Shown here: positions 47,370-57,092 of the stretch, piece after piece
Layout: each line of letters opens with the position of its first letter
Numbering within the stretch: position 1 is the first letter of the stretch
Origin: Lentzea albidocapillata
Lineage (GTDB): Bacteria > Actinomycetota > Actinomycetes > Mycobacteriales > Pseudonocardiaceae
Reading direction: 5' to 3'
Assembly: GCF_000719115.1 (NCBI RefSeq)
Contig: NZ_JOEA01000017.1
Location: 186,001 to 250,000, forward strand
DNA length: 64,000 nucleotides
Program-made: the position numbers and the translations under genes
Notes under the pieces: model-generated
What the model saw: the letters and a program-made list of their open reading frames with translations, nothing else
Told to the model about the DNA's origin: nothing
The model's database searches: none

Positions 47370-48887
47370 TCAGCGAACCGAGAACGGGCCCGCCGGGATC
47401 CGCGGCTTCGCGGACATGATCGACGCCTCGGCCGGCTCGACAGCGGCACACGACGTGCCGTTGCGCGGCAGCTTCAGCGATACGAGGTACTCGTTGTTGA
47501 TCTTCAGCGTGCACTCGCTGCGGTCGTAGACGCCGTGGCCCCAGCCTTCGTAGGTGACGAAGACGGTGGTGTCACGGGACTGCTTGTGCGCGTTGACCGC
47601 CCACTCGTAGACCGTCGCCGTGTCGTACCTGGCGTTGGTCAGCAGGATCTTCGGCGCGTTCTTGATCTTCAGCGGGTGCTGCGGGTTCGTGGCCTTCGGG
47701 AACCCGACGCAGCCCATCATGGCGCCGTGGCCGATGGACGAGCCGCGGGTGTTCGGCGCGACCCGCTTCTCCATGGCGTTGAGCGCCTGGTACTCGCCCC
47801 ACGAGCTGACGCGCAGGTTGTAGTCGTTGCAGAAGATGCCCGCGAACGGGTTCTCGAACGTCTCACCCTCCGCGAACGCCTTGCGGTCCGCCGGTGCCCC
47901 CTGGACGAGCGAGGCGATGTAGTCGGCGAACTGCTTGAAGGCAGGGCCGTAACCCATGCCCACGACGTTGGCACCCAGGTTCTCCGCCGTGATCACGCGG
48001 CCCGTCTGGTCCTTCAGCTCACCGCGGTCGGCCTTGGCGAGCAGGTCCTTCCAGATCGCCCGCAGGTCCTTGCCGTGGAACGGCGACGAAGGCGTCCGGT
48101 CGCTCCACTTGACCCACTCGTTGAACATGTCGTTCGCGCCACGCGCCTCGGTCTCGAGGAACTTCCACGTGCCGAGACTGTGGTCCATGTTCGAGTCGAT
48201 GATCATGGCGCGGATGTTGCGGCCGTACTGCTCCGCGTAGTGCTGACCCATGATCGTGCCGTACGAGATGCCGTAATAGTTGATCTTCTTCTCGCCCAGC
48301 GCCCGGCGGATGGAGTCGATGTCGTGCGCGACGTCCTTCGTCGAGGCGTGGTCGAAGATCGGCCCGGACACCTCGCGGCAGTCCGCGCGCAGCTCCTTGT
48401 TGAACGCGACCAGGTTGTCGAACTCGGCCTTGGTCTTCGGGTACTCGGACGGCTGCCTCTGCAGCACCTCCGCCGAGCACTTGATCGGCTGGCTGCGCGC
48501 GACGCCACGCGGGTCGAACCCGATGACGTCGAACTTGTCGATGATCTCCTTGCTGAAGTACCCGTCGGCGCCGAACGTGAAGCTCACGCCCGACCCGCCC
48601 GGTCCGCCGGGGTTGATCACCATCGCGCCGATGCGCTTGGACGGGTCGGCCGCCTTGAGGCGCGACACGGCCAGCTTGAACTTCTCGCCGTTCGGCTTGC
48701 TGTAGTCGATCGGCAGTTCGAGGAAGCCGCAGTCGACCGTCGGCTTCTCCTCACAAGGCTTCCAGTCGATCGCGCCGACCTTGTACTCCGGCTGCCCTTC
48801 CGGAGCCGCGATCGCGACCTGACTCGCACCTAGAACCAATGCAGAACTGGCGATCGCGGCGCCAAAGGCGCGCACCATCGGTTGCAT
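47370..48887 (-). CDS. Secreted alpha/beta-hydrolase peptidase (tripeptidyl aminopeptidase family, S33)
   Basis: A 505-residue exported serine peptidase like the Streptomyces SlpD/SlpE/Tap enzymes. The ATG at 48887 has GGAGG six nt upstream. The signal peptide is VRAFGAAIASSALVLGASQ with an AIA-APE cleavage region. The oxyanion motif is INPGGPGGSG, the nucleophile is in YYGISYGTIMG (about S208), the Asp lies in TNARYDTATV, and the His in GWGHGVYDR. A C-terminal TAP-like domain is present. It would release N-terminal peptides from extracellular protein. Confidence 0.92.
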   Translation of the reverse strand: MQPMVRAFGAAIASSALVLGASQVAIAAPEGQPEYKVGAIDWKPCEEKPTVDCGFLELPIDYSKPNGEKFKLAVSRLKAADPSKRIGAMVINPGGPGGSGVSFTFGADGYFSKEIIDKFDVIGFDPRGVARSQPIKCSAEVLQRQPSEYPKTKAEFDNLVAFNKELRADCREVSGPIFDHASTKDVAHDIDSIRRALGEKKINYYGISYGTIMGQHYAEQYGRNIRAMIIDSNMDHSLGTWKFLETEARGANDMFNEWVKWSDRTPSSPFHGKDLRAIWKDLLAKADRGELKDQTGRVITAENLGANVVGMGYGPAFKQFADYIASLVQGAPADRKAFAEGETFENPFAGIFCNDYNLRVSSWGEYQALNAMEKRVAPNTRGSSIGHGAMMGCVGFPKATNPQHPLKIKNAPKILLTNARYDTATVYEWAVNAHKQSRDTTVFVTYEGWGHGVYDRSECTLKINNEYLVSLKLPRNGTSCAAVEPAEASIMSAKPRIPAGPFSVR

Positions 48888-49000
48888 GGATGTCCTCCCT
48901 AGATCCCCGATCTTGCGGGAGGAACGCTTCCACCAATCGTGTGACGCAGACAACCAACCTAGGTAGGGATCAGAATCAGCCCGTGGTCGTACAACCACCG

Positions 49001-49993
49001 TCAGTTAGTCGTTTTGGCCCAGTTCGCCTGAAGGTGTGATACGCCGTCGCCCGTAAGCGCGCCGAGGATTCGGAGGCGTGCCATTCCGCCGTCCGGATAG
49101 ATGTCGAGGCGGACGGCCGTCGCCTCGGTCGCGGCCACGACGAACCGGTGCCGCGTGTCGGGCTGCAGCCGGGTGCGCGGGAGCAGGTCGAACCACGCGT
49201 CAGGGTCGTTGCGCTCGTCGCAACCGCGGACGGACGCCCAGCCCGGCGCGTTGCCCTTGAAGTGGGTGGTGTCGAGCTCGACGAGTTGCACGACGCCGGG
49301 GGCGGCGAGCCGGAGCGACACCCAGTCGTTGCCGTCGTCACGGCGGCGCGCGGTCTCCCAGCCCTCGCCCATGACCGTGGCCTGACCAGGGGCGATGAGG
49401 TTGTTGGGCGAGCCGAAGAACATGTTGCTGCAGCCGGTGACGACAGCGCCGTTCTCCAGCGCGGCGAGGTCGATGCCGCCCACGAGCAGACGCGGGTCGG
49501 CGAGCGGTTCGCCGTGCACGCGCAACCGAGCGACACCGCCGTCCGGATCGATGGTCAGCCGTACGTGCGTGACCCGGCGTCCTTCGGTGACGTCGAAGAA
49601 GTGCTTCTCGTCGCCCTTCAGCGCGGTGCGTTCGACGAGCGGGAACCACTCGGTGATCTCGTCGACGGACGGGTAGCCGTCGACCTGCGCACCCTCGACC
49701 CAGCAGAACGGCGCGTAGTTGCCCTTGAAGAACGCCGTGTCGACGACGATCCCGCGCACGACGCCGGGCATGCCGAGCCTGACCACCGCCTGGTCGACGC
49801 CCGCCTCACGACGGCGGCGCGTCTCCCAGCCGTCGTACACCTGGCCTTTGTGGCCGAAGGTGTAGGTCTGGTAGACCGGCTCGGCGGGCTTGATCAGGTT
49901 CTCGCGCTCGGCGAACAGCTCGTCGTTCGCCCACACCACACCACCACCGACCGCGCGCGAGGCGAGATCGGGCAGCCGGGTCCACTCGGTCAT
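49001..49993 (-). CDS. alc: Allantoicase
   Basis: Hydrolyses allantoate to ureidoglycolate and urea. The 330-residue protein consists of two similar jelly-roll repeats, each with a [10 protein letters not shown] or [10 protein letters not shown] motif and a following [19 protein letters not shown] or [18 protein letters not shown] strand pair. The ATG at 49993 overlaps the allB stop as ATGA. It is the last gene of the six-gene ureide/glyoxylate unit. Confidence 0.95.
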   Translation of the reverse strand: MTEWTRLPDLASRAVGGGVVWANDELFAERENLIKPAEPVYQTYTFGHKGQVYDGWETRRRREAGVDQAVVRLGMPGVVRGIVVDTAFFKGNYAPFCWVEGAQVDGYPSVDEITEWFPLVERTALKGDEKHFFDVTEGRRVTHVRLTIDPDGGVARLRVHGEPLADPRLLVGGIDLAALENGAVVTGCSNMFFGSPNNLIAPGQATVMGEGWETARRRDDGNDWVSLRLAAPGVVQLVELDTTHFKGNAPGWASVRGCDERNDPDAWFDLLPRTRLQPDTRHRFVVAATEATAVRLDIYPDGGMARLRILGALTGDGVSHLQANWAKTTN

Positions 49994-51279
49994 GCTTCTC
50001 CTCGTCTGAGCAACTTGCCGTGCGTTGTGCTGATCTCCTTGCCACGCAACCACGTCTGCCGCACGACACCGTTCAGCGTGCGACCGTGGTACGGCGTGAC
50101 GGGGTTGCGGTGGTGGAGCTTGTCCTTGTCCACCACGAAGGTCTCGTCCGGCGCGAAGACCACGAGGTCCGCGTCCTTGCCTGCCTCGATGGCGCCCTTG
50201 GTTTCCAGCCCGACCTGTCGTGCCGGATGCGTCGACATCCAGCGGACGACGTCGGTGAGGTGGAAGCCGCGCTCCCGTGCGCCCGTCCACACCGCCGGCA
50301 GACCGAGCTGCAGCGACGCGATGCCACCCCACGCCGTCGCGAAGTCGCCTTGCTTCAGCTCCACCGTGCTCGGCGAGTGGTCACTGACGACCAGGTCGAT
50401 CACGCCGTCGCGCAGGCCCTGCCACAAGGCCTCGCGGTTCTCCGCCTCCCGGATCGGCGGGCAGCACTTGAACTCCGTCTGCCCGTCGTGGATCTCCTCG
50501 GCGGCGAACGTCAGGTAGTGCGGGCACGTTTCGGCGGTGATCCGCAGGCTCTCGCGTTTGGCCGCTCCCAGGATCGAGAGCGCGTCCGACGACGAGAGGT
50601 GCAGGATGTGCGTGCGAGCGCCGGTCCTGCGGGTCAGCGCCACGACGTCGCTGATCGCCTTGTTCTCGGCCTCGCGCGGCCGTGAGGCCAGGAAGCCCGC
50701 ATAGTCCGGCTCCGAGTCGCGAACCGTGTGCGCGTCTTCGGCGTGCACGATCGTCAACGCGTCGAGCGTGGCCAGCTGCCTGAGTGCCACTTCGAGTTCG
50801 TCGGTCGTGACGGCCGGAAACTCGTCCACGCCCGAGTGCAGCAGGAAGCACTTGAAGCCGAAGACACCGGCCTCGTGCAACGGCTTCAGGTCGGCGAGGT
50901 TGCCGGGGATGATGCCGCCCCAGAACCCGACGTCCACCGAGATGTTCGCCGCGGCCTTGCGCTTGATCTCCAGCGCCGCCACCTCGACCGTCGGCGGGAT
51001 GCTGTTGAGCGGCATGTCGATGATCGTCGTGACGCCACCGGCGGCGGCGGCTCTCGTGGCGGTCTCGAAGCCCTCCCACTCGCTGCGCCCGGGGTCGTTG
51101 ACGTGCACGTGGGTGTCGACCAGGCCAGGCAACAGCACCTCGTCGTCCGCGAGGTGCACGACGTTGGGCGAGTCGATCCGGGGCTCGACCGCGGCGATCC
51201 GGCCGTCGACGACACCGACGTCGCACGCGATCTCGCCCTGCGGGGTCACGACCCTGCGGGCTCGGAAGACCAGGTCCAT
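49990..51279 (-). CDS. allB: Allantoinase
   Basis: Opens the allantoin ring to give allantoate. The 429-residue cyclic amidohydrolase has HxH metal ligands ([12 protein letters not shown]), the bridging Lys in [10 protein letters not shown], further ligands at IVHAEDAH and HILHLSS, and the Asp at VVSDHSPS. The ATG at 51279 is used; a GTG at 51288 that overlaps the glxK stop as GTGA is an alternative. Confidence 0.95.
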   Translation of the reverse strand: MDLVFRARRVVTPQGEIACDVGVVDGRIAAVEPRIDSPNVVHLADDEVLLPGLVDTHVHVNDPGRSEWEGFETATRAAAAGGVTTIIDMPLNSIPPTVEVAALEIKRKAAANISVDVGFWGGIIPGNLADLKPLHEAGVFGFKCFLLHSGVDEFPAVTTDELEVALRQLATLDALTIVHAEDAHTVRDSEPDYAGFLASRPREAENKAISDVVALTRRTGARTHILHLSSSDALSILGAAKRESLRITAETCPHYLTFAAEEIHDGQTEFKCCPPIREAENREALWQGLRDGVIDLVVSDHSPSTVELKQGDFATAWGGIASLQLGLPAVWTGARERGFHLTDVVRWMSTHPARQVGLETKGAIEAGKDADLVVFAPDETFVVDKDKLHHRNPVTPYHGRTLNGVVRQTWLRGKEISTTHGKLLRRGEA

Positions 51280-51284
51280 GGCAC

Positions 51285-52289
51285 TCACTCTGACACCCAG
51301 TCGCGGGCGATGCGACCGCCGAGAACTTCCAGCAGTGAATCGGCCTGGGCCATGCACCGCGTGACGTCCGGTTCGACGTCCAGCAGCGCGTAGGCGGCCT
51401 TCAGCCCCAGGTCGCCCGGCTCGACCGAGCACTGGCCGGCCACCGCGACCACCGGCACGTCGCCCGAGGCCCTGACCACCCCGTACGGCACCTTGCCGTG
51501 CCTGGTCTGCTCGTCCAGGGAACCCTCGCCCGTGATCACCAGCGACGCACCGGCGACGGCTTCGGCGAACCCGGCCAGTTCCAGCACGACCTCGATGCCC
51601 GGCCGGAACCGCGCACCCAGCACCGCGAGAGCGGCGAACCCGATGCCGCCGGCCGCACCCGCGCCGGGCAGTGAGGCGTACTCCGGTCCGACGCGCTGGG
51701 CGAACTCGGCGAGGCGCGCTTCGAGGACCTTCACCTGCTCGGGTGAAGCTCCCTTCTGCGGCCCGTAGACCGCCGCCGCGCCGGAAGGCCCGAGCAGCGG
51801 GTTGTCCACGTCCGAGGCCAGCACCAGGTCGACGCCGCCGAACGACGCCTTGCCCAACGCCTCCAGCATCCCCGCGCCGCCGTCCGTGCACGCGCTGCCG
51901 CCCAGCCCGAGCACGATCGTGGTGCAGCCGACGTCGAGCGCGGCCTTCAGCAGCTCACCGACGCCGTAGCTGGTGGCGTCGAGCGGCGCGGGCTGCTCCA
52001 GCAACGTCAGCCCGGCCGCCGAGGCCACCTCGACCACGGCGGTCGTGCCCTTGACCGCGAACGACGCGGGCACCGGCTTGCCGACCGGCCCGGTGACCCA
52101 GCGTCCGACCTTCAAGAACCCGGCGGCGACGGCGGCGTCGACGGTGCCGTCGCCGCCGTCGGCCACCGGGAGGAGGCGCACGTCCACGTCCGGGACCGCC
52201 TCCCGCAGGCCGCGCGCGACGGCGGCAGCGACCTGCGGGGCGGTGAGCGATCCCTTGAACTTGTCCGGCGCGACGATCACTCGTGTCAC
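51285..52289 (-). CDS. glxK: Glycerate kinase
   Basis: Phosphorylates glycerate formed from tartronate semialdehyde, feeding it into glycolysis. The 334-residue class I glycerate kinase starts [15 protein letters not shown] at a GTG that overlaps the gcl stop (GTGA). Motifs include [40 protein letters not shown] and [11 protein letters not shown]. Confidence 0.95.
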   Translation of the reverse strand: MTRVIVAPDKFKGSLTAPQVAAAVARGLREAVPDVDVRLLPVADGGDGTVDAAVAAGFLKVGRWVTGPVGKPVPASFAVKGTTAVVEVASAAGLTLLEQPAPLDATSYGVGELLKAALDVGCTTIVLGLGGSACTDGGAGMLEALGKASFGGVDLVLASDVDNPLLGPSGAAAVYGPQKGASPEQVKVLEARLAEFAQRVGPEYASLPGAGAAGGIGFAALAVLGARFRPGIEVVLELAGFAEAVAGASLVITGEGSLDEQTRHGKVPYGVVRASGDVPVVAVAGQCSVEPGDLGLKAAYALLDVEPDVTRCMAQADSLLEVLGGRIARDWVSE

Positions 52290-53986
52290 GGCAGCGGCTC
52301 GAATTCCTTCATCGCGGCGATCGACGTGCCGTTCGCGGTGTTGCCCTCGCGCTCGATCATGATCTCCACGAGCACCGGCCGCGACGTCCTGTCGGCCTCC
52401 TTGCGCGCCCACTCCAGGGAGGTGCGGATCTCCGAAGGATCGGCGACCCGGATGCCGGAGCAGCCGTAGGCCTCCATGATCTTCACGTTGTCCGAGCCGC
52501 TCGTGTCGTAGTGGATGTCGACCTCGTACTTCATGTCGTAGCCACCGTGGTCCTCGGCCATCCGGATCAGGCCGAGGTACTCGTTGTTCAGCATGATCAG
52601 CACGAACGGCACGTCGTACTGGGCGCCGACCGCGAGCTCCTCGACCAGGAACTGGAACGAGTAGTCGCCGACGATGCCGACGACCTCGGCGTCGGGCCTG
52701 GCCTTCTTCACACCGATCGCCGCCGGGATCTCCCAGCCGAGCGGGCCTGCCTGACCGCAGACCTGGTAGTGCCGCGGCTTGTGCGCCTTCTGGTGCTGGC
52801 CGGACCAGATCTGGTAGAGCCCGATGGCCGTGACGAAGTAGGTGTCCGGGCCGTAGAACTCGTTGATCTCCTTGAAGACCCGCGGCGCCTTGACCGGCAC
52901 GGTGTCGAAGTCCTCGCGGCGCAACAGGGTCCGCTTGAGTTCCTGGCACCGCTCCACCCAGGCGCCGGCTTCGCGAGCACCGCGCGCACGTGCTTTTTCG
53001 AGGAGTGCCTGCAGGAACAGCTTGGTGTCCGCCACGATGCCGAGGTCCGGCCCGAACACCTTGCCGATCTGCGTCGGCTCGACGTCGACGTGGATGAACT
53101 TCCGGTCGCCGCGGTACGTCGCGAGGTCACCGGTGTGCCGGTCGCCGAACCGCGCGCCCAGCGCCAGCACCAGGTCCGACTCCAGGAACGACGCGTTGCC
53201 GTAGCGCTGCGAGGTCTGGATGCCGGTCATGCCCGCGTAGAGCGGGTGGTCCTCGTCGATCGCGCCCTTGCCCATCAGCGTGGCCTGGATCGGGATCTGC
53301 AGGAACTCAGCCAGGTCCAGCAACTCGGCGGACGCCTCGCCGAGGATGACACCGCCACCGGCGAGCAGCAGTGGGCGTTCGGCGGCCAGCAGCATCTCCA
53401 GCGCGCGGTCGACCCGTGCGTCGGACGGCACGCTTTTCGGCACCGGCAACGGTTCGTCGATCGTGGAGTCCCACTCGATCTCCTGCTTCTGCACGTCGAT
53501 CGGCAGGTCGATCAGGACCGGGCCGGGACGGCCGGAGCGGGCGATCCGGAACGCCTCGCGGAAGATCCACGGCATCTGCGCGGCTTCCTTGACCTGCACC
53601 GCCCACTTCGTGACGGGAGCGGCGATCGAGACGATGTCGACGGCCTGGAACGCCTCCTGGTGCAGTTTGGAGACCGCGGCCTGGCCGGTGATGCACAGGA
53701 TCGGCACGGAGTCGGCCTGCGCGGTGTAGAGACCGGTGATCATGTTCGTGCCGGCCGGGCCCGAGGTGCCGATCGCGACACCGACGTTGCCGGTCGTGCG
53801 CGACCAGCCGTCGGCCATGTGCGTGGCGCCCTCCTCGTGCCGCACGATGAGGTGCTCGATCGAGCCGTCCTGCTCCATCGCCTTGTACAGCGGGAGGATC
53901 GCGGCGCCGGGGCAGCCGAACACGGTGTCGATGCCCTCGGACTTCAGGACCTCGACGACCGCCTGCATGACTGGGATCTTCGGCAT
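52286..53986 (-). CDS. gcl: Glyoxylate carboligase
   Basis: ThDP-dependent enzyme joining two glyoxylates to tartronate semialdehyde with loss of CO2. The 566-residue protein has the three-domain AHAS-like layout: FGCPGAAILPLYKAM, TSGPAGTNMITG, and the ThDP motif starting GDYSFQF. Residue 51 is Glu (VRHEEGATHM), while the characterised E. coli Gcl has Val at this place. Neighbours (hyi, glxR, glxK) support the carboligase role rather than acetolactate synthase. It follows glxR with a three-base gap. Confidence 0.93.
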   Translation of the reverse strand: MPKIPVMQAVVEVLKSEGIDTVFGCPGAAILPLYKAMEQDGSIEHLIVRHEEGATHMADGWSRTTGNVGVAIGTSGPAGTNMITGLYTAQADSVPILCITGQAAVSKLHQEAFQAVDIVSIAAPVTKWAVQVKEAAQMPWIFREAFRIARSGRPGPVLIDLPIDVQKQEIEWDSTIDEPLPVPKSVPSDARVDRALEMLLAAERPLLLAGGGVILGEASAELLDLAEFLQIPIQATLMGKGAIDEDHPLYAGMTGIQTSQRYGNASFLESDLVLALGARFGDRHTGDLATYRGDRKFIHVDVEPTQIGKVFGPDLGIVADTKLFLQALLEKARARGAREAGAWVERCQELKRTLLRREDFDTVPVKAPRVFKEINEFYGPDTYFVTAIGLYQIWSGQHQKAHKPRHYQVCGQAGPLGWEIPAAIGVKKARPDAEVVGIVGDYSFQFLVEELAVGAQYDVPFVLIMLNNEYLGLIRMAEDHGGYDMKYEVDIHYDTSGSDNVKIMEAYGCSGIRVADPSEIRTSLEWARKEADRTSRPVLVEIMIEREGNTANGTSIAAMKEFEPLP

Positions 53987-53989
53987 GTT

Positions 53990-54847
53990 CTACGACCTTC
54001 CCGCGAAGTTCTCGATGACCTTGAGCAGCGCGGAGTGGTCGAGCGACCCGTAACCCTGCGCGCGTGCCGCCGCGACGAGAGCGGCGATCTGGTTGGTGAC
54101 CGGCAGCGCGACGTCGGCGGCACGTGCCGCGTCCAGTGCGATGCCCATGTCCTTGTGGTGCAGATCGATCCGGAAGCCGGGCTGGAACTCGCGCGCGATC
54201 ATGGACTCGCGCTTGAGGTCGAGGATCCGGTTCGCGGCGAGACCACCGGCGAGCACGTCCAGGCCCGCCTTCGGGTCGACGCCGGACGCCTCCAGCAGCA
54301 CGATCGACTCCGCCACGAGGGCGTAGATGCCGCCGACCATCAACTGGTTCGCGGCCTTCACGACCTGGCCCGCGCCGTGCGGTCCGACGTGGACGATCGT
54401 CTTGCCGACGACCTCCAGGAACGGGCGCGCTGCCGCGAAGTCGGCCTCGTCGCCACCCACCATGATGCTGAGTGACGCCTGGACCGCACCGGTCTGGCCG
54501 CCGCTGACCGGCGCGTCGAGCACGCGGACGTTCGACAGCTTCTTCGCGATCCCGATCGACGTGGACGGGCGGATCGTGCTCATGTCGATCAGCAGCGTGC
54601 CGTCGTCGAACGTGACCTCGTCGATCACGGCCTCGACCTGCGGGTGGTTCGGCAGCATCGTGATGACGACCTCGGCGCCGCTCACTGCTTCCTGCGCGGA
54701 TGCCGCCGCCTTGCCACCGTCGGCAACCAACTTTTCGAGCGACGCAGAGCTGAGGTCGAAGCCCGTCACGTCGTGTCCGGCGGCTACGAGGTGGGCCGCC
54801 ATCGGGCTGCCCATGATGCCGAGTCCGATGAATCCGATGCGGGTCAT
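53990..54847 (-). CDS. glxR: 2-Hydroxy-3-oxopropionate (tartronate semialdehyde) reductase
   Basis: NAD(P)H-dependent reductase forming glycerate. The 285-residue beta-hydroxyacid dehydrogenase has the Rossmann motif IGFIGLGIMGSPMAAHL, the substrate signature DAPVSGGQTGA, and the catalytic Lys in GQVVKAANQL. The ATG at 54847 has GGAGGG upstream and overlaps the hyi stop (ATGA). Confidence 0.95.
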   Translation of the reverse strand: MTRIGFIGLGIMGSPMAAHLVAAGHDVTGFDLSSASLEKLVADGGKAAASAQEAVSGAEVVITMLPNHPQVEAVIDEVTFDDGTLLIDMSTIRPSTSIGIAKKLSNVRVLDAPVSGGQTGAVQASLSIMVGGDEADFAAARPFLEVVGKTIVHVGPHGAGQVVKAANQLMVGGIYALVAESIVLLEASGVDPKAGLDVLAGGLAANRILDLKRESMIAREFQPGFRIDLHHKDMGIALDAARAADVALPVTNQIAALVAAARAQGYGSLDHSALLKVIENFAGRS

Positions 54848-55590
54848 GCGTTGTCCCTCCAAGCGAAGGAGTGGGTGACGGGCTTGTACTCGGCGCCGAC
54901 GAAGCCCGTGTAGCCGTTGGCGCGGAGCTTCGCGAGATGCCCGAAGAGGTCGAGCTCGCCGGTGCCTGGCTCACCGCGTCCGGGAGCGTCGGCGATCTGC
55001 ACGTGACCGATGCGGTCGACGTGGTCGGCGAGGAGGTCGAGGTCGTCGCCGTTCGTGGCGAGGTGGTAGAGGTCCGCGAGCAGCTTCACGTTGCCGCGGT
55101 CGATCTCGTCGATGAGCTCGAACGCCTGGTGGGCGGTCTTGATCGGGTACTTCGGCGCGCCGCTGAGCGGTTCGATCACGAGCTGGGCGCCTGCCTGCGC
55201 CGCGACGTCGGCGGCGAAGCGGTAGTTGGAGACGGTCTGCGCGGTGGTCTCGAAGTTGCCGTGCAGCGCGTTGAGCGTGCGGCAACCGAGGCGGGCCGCG
55301 ATGGCCGCGGTGATCTCGACGTTCGTCCGGAACTCCGTCTCGCGGCCGGGCCAGCTCGCGAGGCCGCGGTCTCCCGCCGGCATGTCGCCCGCGTAGAGGT
55401 TGAGACCCACGAGGCGCACCTGCGCGTCGACGATGGCGCCTTCGAACGCCTCGATCTCCCGCGTCTCGGGTACGGCGTCCGCGAACGGCCACCAGATCTC
55501 GACCGCGTCGAACCCGGCGGCCCGTGCGGCTTGAGGACGCTCCAGTAGCGGTAGCTCGGTGAAGAGCATCGAGAGGTTGGCATCGAACAT
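54844..55590 (-). CDS. hyi: Hydroxypyruvate isomerase
   Basis: Interconverts hydroxypyruvate and tartronate semialdehyde. The 248-residue TIM barrel of the xylose-isomerase-like family has FDANLSMLFTELPLLERP, FDAVEIWWPFA, NALHGN, IEPLSG and GHVQIADAPGRGEPGTGE. It is the first gene of hyi-glxR-gcl-glxK-allB-alc, all coupled by short overlaps. Its promoter and an IclR-type site lie just upstream. Confidence 0.94.
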   Translation of the reverse strand: MFDANLSMLFTELPLLERPQAARAAGFDAVEIWWPFADAVPETREIEAFEGAIVDAQVRLVGLNLYAGDMPAGDRGLASWPGRETEFRTNVEITAAIAARLGCRTLNALHGNFETTAQTVSNYRFAADVAAQAGAQLVIEPLSGAPKYPIKTAHQAFELIDEIDRGNVKLLADLYHLATNGDDLDLLADHVDRIGHVQIADAPGRGEPGTGELDLFGHLAKLRANGYTGFVGAEYKPVTHSFAWRDNA

Positions 55591-55619
55591 CGGTTCAGGT
55601 CCTTCCCACCCGCAGGAAA

Positions 55620-55634
55620 TTCCACATTGCGGAA
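55620..55634. promoter_or_regulatory. IclR/AllR-type operator near hyi
   Basis: TTCCACATTGCGGAA is a near-perfect palindrome (6 of 7 arm positions), just downstream of the proposed hyi transcription start. Twelve of fifteen bases match the site inside the aceB promoter (61570-61584). Confidence 0.6.
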
Positions 55635-55655
55635 GTTGGATTTCGCTCTATGGAG

Positions 55656-55685
55656 ACACTAGACATCTCGCTCGGCTCGGGTCAA
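55656..55685 (-). promoter_or_regulatory. Promoter of the hyi-alc unit
   Basis: On the minus strand, -35 TTGACC (55680-55685), 18-nt spacer, -10 TAGTGT (55656-55661). Transcription would start near 55649, about 60 nt before hyi. Confidence 0.6.
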
Positions 55686-55688
55686 GAA

Positions 55689-55716
55689 TGTGGAAGTTAG
55701 ATTCCGCGATACAGAA
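55689..55716 (+). promoter_or_regulatory. uraD promoter region with IclR-type half-sites
   Basis: TGTGGAA (55689-55695) and TTCCGCG (55702-55708) flank a -10-like TAGATT (55698-55703). TTCCGCGATACAGAA (55702-55716) is a weaker version of the palindrome. Binding here would block uraD-uricase transcription. Confidence 0.45.
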
Positions 55717-55728
55717 ACTTGGAGAGCC

Positions 55729-56211
55729 GTGGACAGCTTCAACAGCGCCCCGGAGGCCGAACTGCGACCTCTGCTCACCGAGTGCCTCGCGGTACCCCGC
55801 TGGATCGACGCGATGGTGGCGGGCAGGCCCTACGCGTCGATGGATGCACTCCTCGCGGCTTCTTCGGTTGCCGCACAAGGACTTTCCGACGAGGAGGTGC
55901 TCGGCGCCATCGCCGGGCACCCGCGCATCGGCGAACGACAGAAGACAGGCGGGGTGTCGGCGAGGTGGTCGCGGTCCGAACAGTCCGGTGTGGACGCCTC
56001 CCAGGCTGATCGCCTGGCGGCCGCCAACGCCGCGTACGAGGATCGGTTCGGGCACATCTACCTGGTGTGCGCGACCGGCCTGAGCGGTGCGGAGATGCTC
56101 GGCAACCTGTCCTCGCGGATGGACAACCCGCCGGATGTCGAGCTCCGCGTCGTCAACGACGAACTCGCGAAGATCGCCGCCTTGCGGCTGCAGAAGCTGA
56201 TCGGGAGCTGA
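55729..56211 (+). CDS. uraD: OHCU decarboxylase (UraD)
   Basis: Decarboxylates 2-oxo-4-hydroxy-4-carboxy-5-ureidoimidazoline to S-allantoin, the last step from urate. The 160-residue helical protein starts at the GTG at 55729 with GGAGAG just upstream. The catalytic His region (AIAGHPRIGER) and the C-terminal MDNPPDVELRVVNDEL segment are typical. The uricase gene follows after two bases; no 5-hydroxyisourate hydrolase is fused or adjacent. Confidence 0.93.
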   Translation: MDSFNSAPEAELRPLLTECLAVPRWIDAMVAGRPYASMDALLAASSVAAQGLSDEEVLGAIAGHPRIGERQKTGGVSARWSRSEQSGVDASQADRLAAANAAYEDRFGHIYLVCATGLSGAEMLGNLSSRMDNPPDVELRVVNDELAKIAALRLQKLIGS

Positions 56212-56213
56212 AC

Positions 56214-57092
56214 ATGGCCATCGTCCTGGGCCCCAACCAGTACGGAAAGGCGGAGAACCGCCTCGTCACGGTGTCGCGCAACGGTTCCGTGCACACCATC
56301 AAAGACCTCACCGTCAGCACCTCGCTGCGCGGAGACCTCGCCGACACGCACCTGACCGGCGACAACGCCAAGGTGCTCGCGACCGACACGCAGAAGAACA
56401 CCGTCTACGCCTTCGCCAAGGAGTCGCCGGTCGGTGAGATCGAGGACTTCGCGCTGCGCCTGGGCCGCCACTTCGTCGGCTCGCAGGAGCCGATCACGGG
56501 CGCCCGCATCCTGATCGACGAGCACGCCTGGGACCGCATCGACGGCCACGACCACTCGTTCGTCCAGGGGTCGAACGAGAAGCGCACCACCGCCGTGACG
56601 ATCGACGGCTCGCAGGCGTGGGTCGTGTCGGGCGTACGCGACATGGTGGTGCTGAAGTCGACCGGTTCGGAGTTCCACGGCTACCCGAAGGACCCGTACA
56701 CGACCCTGAAGGAGACCAACGACCGCATCCTGGCGACGTCCGTGACGGCCCGCTGGCGTTACATCGGCACCGAGGTCGACTGGGCGAAGTCGTTCGCGGA
56801 GATCCGGTCCGTGATGCTGAAGACGTTCGCGGACAAGCATTCCCTGTCGTTGCAGCAGACGCTGTACGCGATGGGCGAGGCAGTGCTGAACGCACGTCCG
56901 GAGGTCGCCGAGGTGCGGCTCTCCATGCCGAACAAGCACCACTTCCTGGTGGACCTCAGCGCGTTCGGCCTGGAGAACGACAACGAGGTCTTCTACGCCG
57001 CGGACCGCCCGTACGGGCTCATCGAGGGCTCGATCCTGCGGGACGACGCTCCGGACGCGGGCCAGGCCTGGAGTACTTTGCCAGCCTTCTGA
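56214..57092 (+). CDS. Urate oxidase (uricase)
   Basis: Cofactor-free oxidase converting urate to 5-hydroxyisourate. The 292-residue protein has the two T-fold repeats. Motifs are NQYGKAENRLV with the catalytic Lys, LTVSTSLRGDL with the Thr/Asp pair, and DGHDHSFVQGSNEKRT. The C-terminal half has VLNARPEVAEVRLSMPNKHH. It lies directly behind uraD. Its last 74 nt overlap the 3' end of the convergent monooxygenase gene. Confidence 0.95.
   Translation: MAIVLGPNQYGKAENRLVTVSRNGSVHTIKDLTVSTSLRGDLADTHLTGDNAKVLATDTQKNTVYAFAKESPVGEIEDFALRLGRHFVGSQEPITGARILIDEHAWDRIDGHDHSFVQGSNEKRTTAVTIDGSQAWVVSGVRDMVVLKSTGSEFHGYPKDPYTTLKETNDRILATSVTARWRYIGTEVDWAKSFAEIRSVMLKTFADKHSLSLQQTLYAMGEAVLNARPEVAEVRLSMPNKHHFLVDLSAFGLENDNEVFYAADRPYGLIEGSILRDDAPDAGQAWSTLPAF

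Noticed and set aside
56067..56213. In-frame extension upstream of the uricase gene as a possible uraH remnant
   Set aside because: The sequence is uraD read in another frame and shows no transthyretin-like motif.
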